Assembly: GCF_947492645.1 (NCBI RefSeq)
Contig: NZ_CANLMZ010000010.1
Location: forward strand, 287,995-351,994
Length of the DNA stretch: 64,000 bases
From: an uncultured Pontibacter sp.
Lineage (GTDB): Bacteria > Bacteroidota > Bacteroidia > Cytophagales > Hymenobacteraceae
Direction: 5' to 3'
Shown: in pieces, positions 61,257 through 64,000 of the stretch
How positions within the stretch are numbered: position 1 is the first letter of the stretch
Layout: each line of letters opens with the position of its first letter
Translations under genes and position numbers: made by a program
Notes under the pieces: model-generated
Told to the model about the DNA's origin: nothing
What the model saw: only the letters and a program-made list of their open reading frames with translations
Database searches by the model: none

Positions 61257-61706
61257 ATGGATCATTTAAGTTATAAGACCCTTACTGTCAACAAGAAGAC
61301 AGCCAACAAAGGCTGGGTGATTGTTGATGCAGGTCAAGGAAGCTTGGGTCGCGTGGCATCGGAAGTTGCCAAGATCCTGAAAGGCAAGCATAAGCCTTCG
61401 TACACTCCTAATGCTGACTGCGGCGACAACGTAATCATTATCAACTCTGATAATCTGCGTTTCACAGGCCGTAAGTGGGATCAGAAGTATTACCTGACAC
61501 ATACTGGTTACCCAGGCGGTCAGAGAAAAACTTCTCCACGTGAGCTAAAGGCTAAATCATCAACGCTGCTCGTAGAGCGCGCAGTTCGTGGCATGTTGCC
61601 TAAAGGCCCACTAGGTCGCGAGCTATTCAGAAATCTTCATGTTTTTGCAGGAAGCGAGCATCCATTTGCAGCTCAGCAGCCTAAAGAATTAACCTTCAAC
61701 ATCTAA
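61257..61706 (+). CDS. rplM: 50S ribosomal protein L13
   Basis: A 149-residue protein. Typical segments are WVIVDAGQGSLGRVASEVA, HKPSYTPNADCGDNVIIINS and RAVRGMLPKGPLGRELFRNLHVFAG. The N terminus MDHLSYKTLTVNKKTANKG is a Bacteroidetes form. The full promoter at 61160-61190 precedes it and rpsI follows 5 bases after its stop. It is an assembly-initiator protein of the 50S subunit. AAGTATA is absent. Confidence 0.98.
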   Translation: MDHLSYKTLTVNKKTANKGWVIVDAGQGSLGRVASEVAKILKGKHKPSYTPNADCGDNVIIINSDNLRFTGRKWDQKYYLTHTGYPGGQRKTSPRELKAKSSTLLVERAVRGMLPKGPLGRELFRNLHVFAGSEHPFAAQQPKELTFNI

Positions 61707-61711
61707 TTTTA

Positions 61712-62098
61712 ATGGAAGTTATCAATACATCTGGTAGAAGAAAAACCTCGGTGGCTCGTATCTACATGACGGCCGGGCAAGGGAATATCACTATTAACGG
61801 TAAAGATATCAAGGCATACTTCCCTAACGAAGTATTGCAAACTATAGTAAATCAGCCGTTTCAAACCTTAGATCTAATTGGCAAGTACGATGTTACTGCT
61901 AATCTAAAAGGTGGTGGTGTAAGCGGCCAGGCTGAGGCACTAAGACTTGCTATATCTAAAGCACTGGTAGTTGAGAACGCCGAGTCTAAATCAGCACTTC
62001 GTAAAGAAGGATTCGTTACTCGTGACCCACGTATGGTGGAGCGTAAGAAGTTCGGTAAGCGTAAAGCACGTCGTTCATTCCAGTTCAGTAAACGTTAA
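61712..62098 (+). CDS. rpsI: 30S ribosomal protein S9
   Basis: A 128-residue protein with the pattern SGRRKTSVARIYMTAGQGN and the C-terminal basic tail GKRKARRSFQFSKR, whose end reaches the decoding site. Length is standard. It lies in the conserved rplM-rpsI pair, followed by rpsB after 21 bases. Confidence 0.98.
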   Translation: MEVINTSGRRKTSVARIYMTAGQGNITINGKDIKAYFPNEVLQTIVNQPFQTLDLIGKYDVTANLKGGGVSGQAEALRLAISKALVVENAESKSALRKEGFVTRDPRMVERKKFGKRKARRSFQFSKR

Positions 62099-62119
62099 TA
62101 TTTTAGGTGTATCAAAAAC

Positions 62120-62887
62120 ATGGCAAGTACTAATTATAAAGAATTACTTGAGGCAGGTGTTCACTTTGGCCACCTTACCCGCAAGTGGGATCCAAAAATG
62201 GCACCGTATATCTTCATGGAGAAGAACGGTATCCATATCATTGACTTAAATAAGACGCTAGTTGCGCTTGATGAGGCTTCTGCCGCTATCAAGAACATCG
62301 CTAAGTCTGGCCGTAAGATCTTGTTCGTTGCTACTAAGAAGCAGGCACAAGACATCGTAGCCGAGGAAGCAAAACGTCTTAAAATGCCTTACGTTACTGA
62401 TCGTTGGTTAGGCGGTATGCTTACTAACTTCGCTACTGTGCGTAAGTCTCTTAAGAAAATGTCTACTATCGATAAGATGGTAAAAGACAATACTGCATAT
62501 GCAGCTATCGCAAAGCGTGAAAGATTAATGCTTTCTCGTGAGCGTGAGAAACTGGAGCGTGTACTTGGTGGTATCGCTGATCTTTCTAGACTGCCTGCAG
62601 CACTTTTCATCGTTGACGTTAAGCGTGAGCATATCGCTGTTAAAGAGGCTCACAAACTTAACTTGCCGGTTTTCGCTATCTGCGATACTAACTCTAACCC
62701 AGAGACAGTAGATTTCCCAATCCCTGCAAACGACGATGCTTCTAAGTCTGTATCTCTTATCGTTTCTCTGATCGGTAAGGCTATCGAAGAAGGTCTGTCT
62801 GAGCGTAAGGTTGACAAAGAAGAAACTGAGCGTAAGCGTTCTGAAGAAGAAGGCATCAAGGCTAAACAAGAAGCAGACGAGCAATAG
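62120..62887 (+). CDS. rpsB: 30S ribosomal protein S2
   Basis: A 255-residue protein: YKELLEAGVHFGHLTRKWDPKM, PYVTDRWLGGMLTNF and NLPVFAICDTNSNPE, with an acidic/basic charged C-terminal tail. The rplM-rpsI-rpsB-tsf order is usual in Bacteroidetes. A hairpin at 62913-62953 separates it from tsf. Confidence 0.98.
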   Translation: MASTNYKELLEAGVHFGHLTRKWDPKMAPYIFMEKNGIHIIDLNKTLVALDEASAAIKNIAKSGRKILFVATKKQAQDIVAEEAKRLKMPYVTDRWLGGMLTNFATVRKSLKKMSTIDKMVKDNTAYAAIAKRERLMLSREREKLERVLGGIADLSRLPAALFIVDVKREHIAVKEAHKLNLPVFAICDTNSNPETVDFPIPANDDASKSVSLIVSLIGKAIEEGLSERKVDKEETERKRSEEEGIKAKQEADEQ

Positions 62888-62912
62888 TCAATTGTTCATA
62901 TTGCAATAACAT

Positions 62913-62957
62913 CAAACTGAACATTGGGCTTTGCAGCTTCAATGTTCAGTTTGTTTT
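62913..62957 (+). terminator. Hairpin between rpsB and tsf
   Basis: A perfect 14-bp stem (62913-62926 CAAACTGAACATTG with 62940-62953) with a 13-base loop, followed by TTTT. It may partly terminate or modulate readthrough into tsf. Confidence 0.75.
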
Positions 62958-63075
62958 AGGGGAAATAGGAAGCAGGCAAAAGCTGCTTTGACAAAAGACA
63001 AAGAGTTCTACCCTACTATTTTCTTCCAAATACAGAATTCAAAATTTATAATTCATAATTCTTAATTATAAAAAA

Positions 63076-63909
63076 ATGGCTATTACAGCACAAGACGTTA
63101 ACAGACTCCGTCAGGAAACAGGAGCAGGTATGATGGACTGCAAGAAAGCGCTTACAGAAGCTAACGGCGATTTCGAAGCTGCTAAAGATATTCTTCGTAA
63201 GGCAGGCCAGAAAATTGCCAGCAAGCGTGCAGACAACGTGACTTCTGAAGGTATCGTTCTTACGCAGGTAAACGCAGAAGGCAACAACGGTAAAGTAGTT
63301 GCACTTGCTTGCGAAACTGAGCCTGTATCTAAAGTTGCAGACTTCAAAAGCCTAGCGCAAAGAGTTATGGATACTGCTGTATCTACTAACGCTGCTACTA
63401 AAGAAGATCTTCTTGCTGCAAACCAGGAGGATGGCCGCTCACTTCAGGACCACATTACTGACCTGATGGGTAAAATCGGTGAGAAAATTGACGTAGTTTC
63501 TTACGAGACTGTAAACGCTGATCAGGTTGTTGGTTACACGCACTCAACTGGTAAATTAGGTGTATTAGTAGGCCTTGTAAACACTAACGGTACTGATGTA
63601 ACTGAGGTTGGTAAAGACGTAGCAATGCAAATTGCTGCCATGAACCCGGTTGCTTTAGACAAAGACGGCGTTGATGCTGCTACTGTTGAGCGTGAAATCG
63701 AGATTGGTAAGGAGCAGGCACGTGCTGAAGGTAAGCCAGAGCAAATGTTAGAGAAAATTGCTCAAGGTAAACTGAACAAGTTCTACAAAGAAAATACATT
63801 GCTTAACCAGGAGTTCGTAAAGGATTCTTCTTTAACTATCGCGCAACTGCTTGACAAAACTAGCAAAGGCATGACAGTTAACGACTTCAAGCGTGTAGCT
63901 ATCGCTTAA
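63076..63909 (+). CDS. tsf: Translation elongation factor Ts
   Basis: A 277-residue guanine-nucleotide exchange factor for EF-Tu. The N-terminal UBA-like part DVNRLRQETGAGMMDCKKAL and the exchange part, with ACETEPVSKVADFKSLAQ, are conserved. Length is typical. It is 188 bases after rpsB, with a hairpin between them. Confidence 0.97.
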   Translation: MAITAQDVNRLRQETGAGMMDCKKALTEANGDFEAAKDILRKAGQKIASKRADNVTSEGIVLTQVNAEGNNGKVVALACETEPVSKVADFKSLAQRVMDTAVSTNAATKEDLLAANQEDGRSLQDHITDLMGKIGEKIDVVSYETVNADQVVGYTHSTGKLGVLVGLVNTNGTDVTEVGKDVAMQIAAMNPVALDKDGVDAATVEREIEIGKEQARAEGKPEQMLEKIAQGKLNKFYKENTLLNQEFVKDSSLTIAQLLDKTSKGMTVNDFKRVAIA

Positions 63910-63921
63910 GTATAAGCTGAA

Positions 63922-64000
63922 AGTATGTCTCGTCCTGATATAAGTTGACGGGTTTGAGACGAAATTACTTTTTAATTTGAGACCTCCAATACGTTTGTGT
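63922..64000. other. Unidentified sequence after tsf, possibly the end of an insertion element
   Basis: GTCTCGTCCTGATATAAG starts at about 63938 and TTGAGACGAA lies near 63954, giving a short GTCTCGTC/GAGACGA-type inverted pair. Left-end sequences of Bacteroidetes insertion sequences often look like this, but the window ends here so no transposase can be checked. Confidence 0.3.

Noticed and set aside
1..64000. tRNA, rRNA and CRISPR genes
   Set aside because: No cloverleaf-like intergenic segment or regularly spaced direct repeats were found by reading.

Overview
The window reads as a chromosomal segment of a Bacteroidetes/Bacteroidota bacterium, most likely a Hymenobacteraceae member close to Pontibacter. 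The genus is an inference from gene style and not from a search. Supporting signs are single-chain SecDF, type B L31, a GlmU-like paralogue, BatD, many SusC/CarboxypepD_reg-style exported proteins, -7 boxes of the Bacteroidetes type (TAnnTTTG) and few Shine-Dalgarno sequences. No rRNA, tRNA, CRISPR array, prophage or complete insertion sequence was seen.

Layout: 1-10.7 kb is mostly on the minus strand. It holds a helix-hairpin-helix (ComEA-like) protein, an NSS symporter with a 53-residue MetS-like small subunit, an RmlD-like reductase, a cyclophilin, an AGCS alanine symporter (plus strand), hemC, holB, a GlmU-like protein, a lipoprotein and L31. 11-17.5 kb (plus) holds a PyrR-like phosphoribosyltransferase, rdgB, udk, a KtrA-type RCK protein, a small exported protein and secDF. 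18-29.7 kb holds NifU/Nfu, a Na+/H+ antiporter-like permease, a small ABC module, aroC-batD, queG, a RidA protein, ruvB, a single-HKD PLD protein and an ECF sigma factor with a membrane partner. 29.9-37.2 kb holds glutaryl-CoA dehydrogenase-like ACAD, a TPP-riboswitch-controlled TonB receptor, a galactose-mutarotase-like epimerase, a NadR-like kinase, small ORFs and a PnuC/PnuT transporter. 37-47.5 kb holds a rhodanese, guaB, a SpoIIE-STAS-HATPase partner-switching operon, and a periplasmic PPIase operon (a PpiC-PpiC-OmpA lipoprotein, a SurA-like protein and MoxR). 47.5-64 kb holds an SDR, a GNAT, recA, a PhoB/PhoR-like pair, an RluA enzyme, a quinone reductase, an FtsX-type permease divergent from a BlaI/BlaR1-like regulator pair with three operator dyads, and finally rplM-rpsI-rpsB-tsf.

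Connections: the TPP riboswitch, TonB receptor, PnuC-family permease and NadR-like kinase form a plausible vitamin/nucleoside-cofactor salvage neighbourhood. The lipoprotein PPIase, SurA-like protein and possibly MoxR form an envelope-folding operon. The BlaI/M56 pair probably autoregulates through 58930-58986, and the same sites could also reach the divergent permease.

The strongest unexplained signal is genome-scale. The heptamer AAGTATA/TATACTT occurs roughly 145 times on the two strands by hand count, against about 8-10 expected. It lies in genes and between genes, in all reading frames, but is absent by eye from recA, rplM, rpsI, rpsB and tsf. A second unexplained item is an approximately 240 bp imperfect inverted-repeat element at 56216-56456, one arm of which recurs at the first 53 bases of the window.
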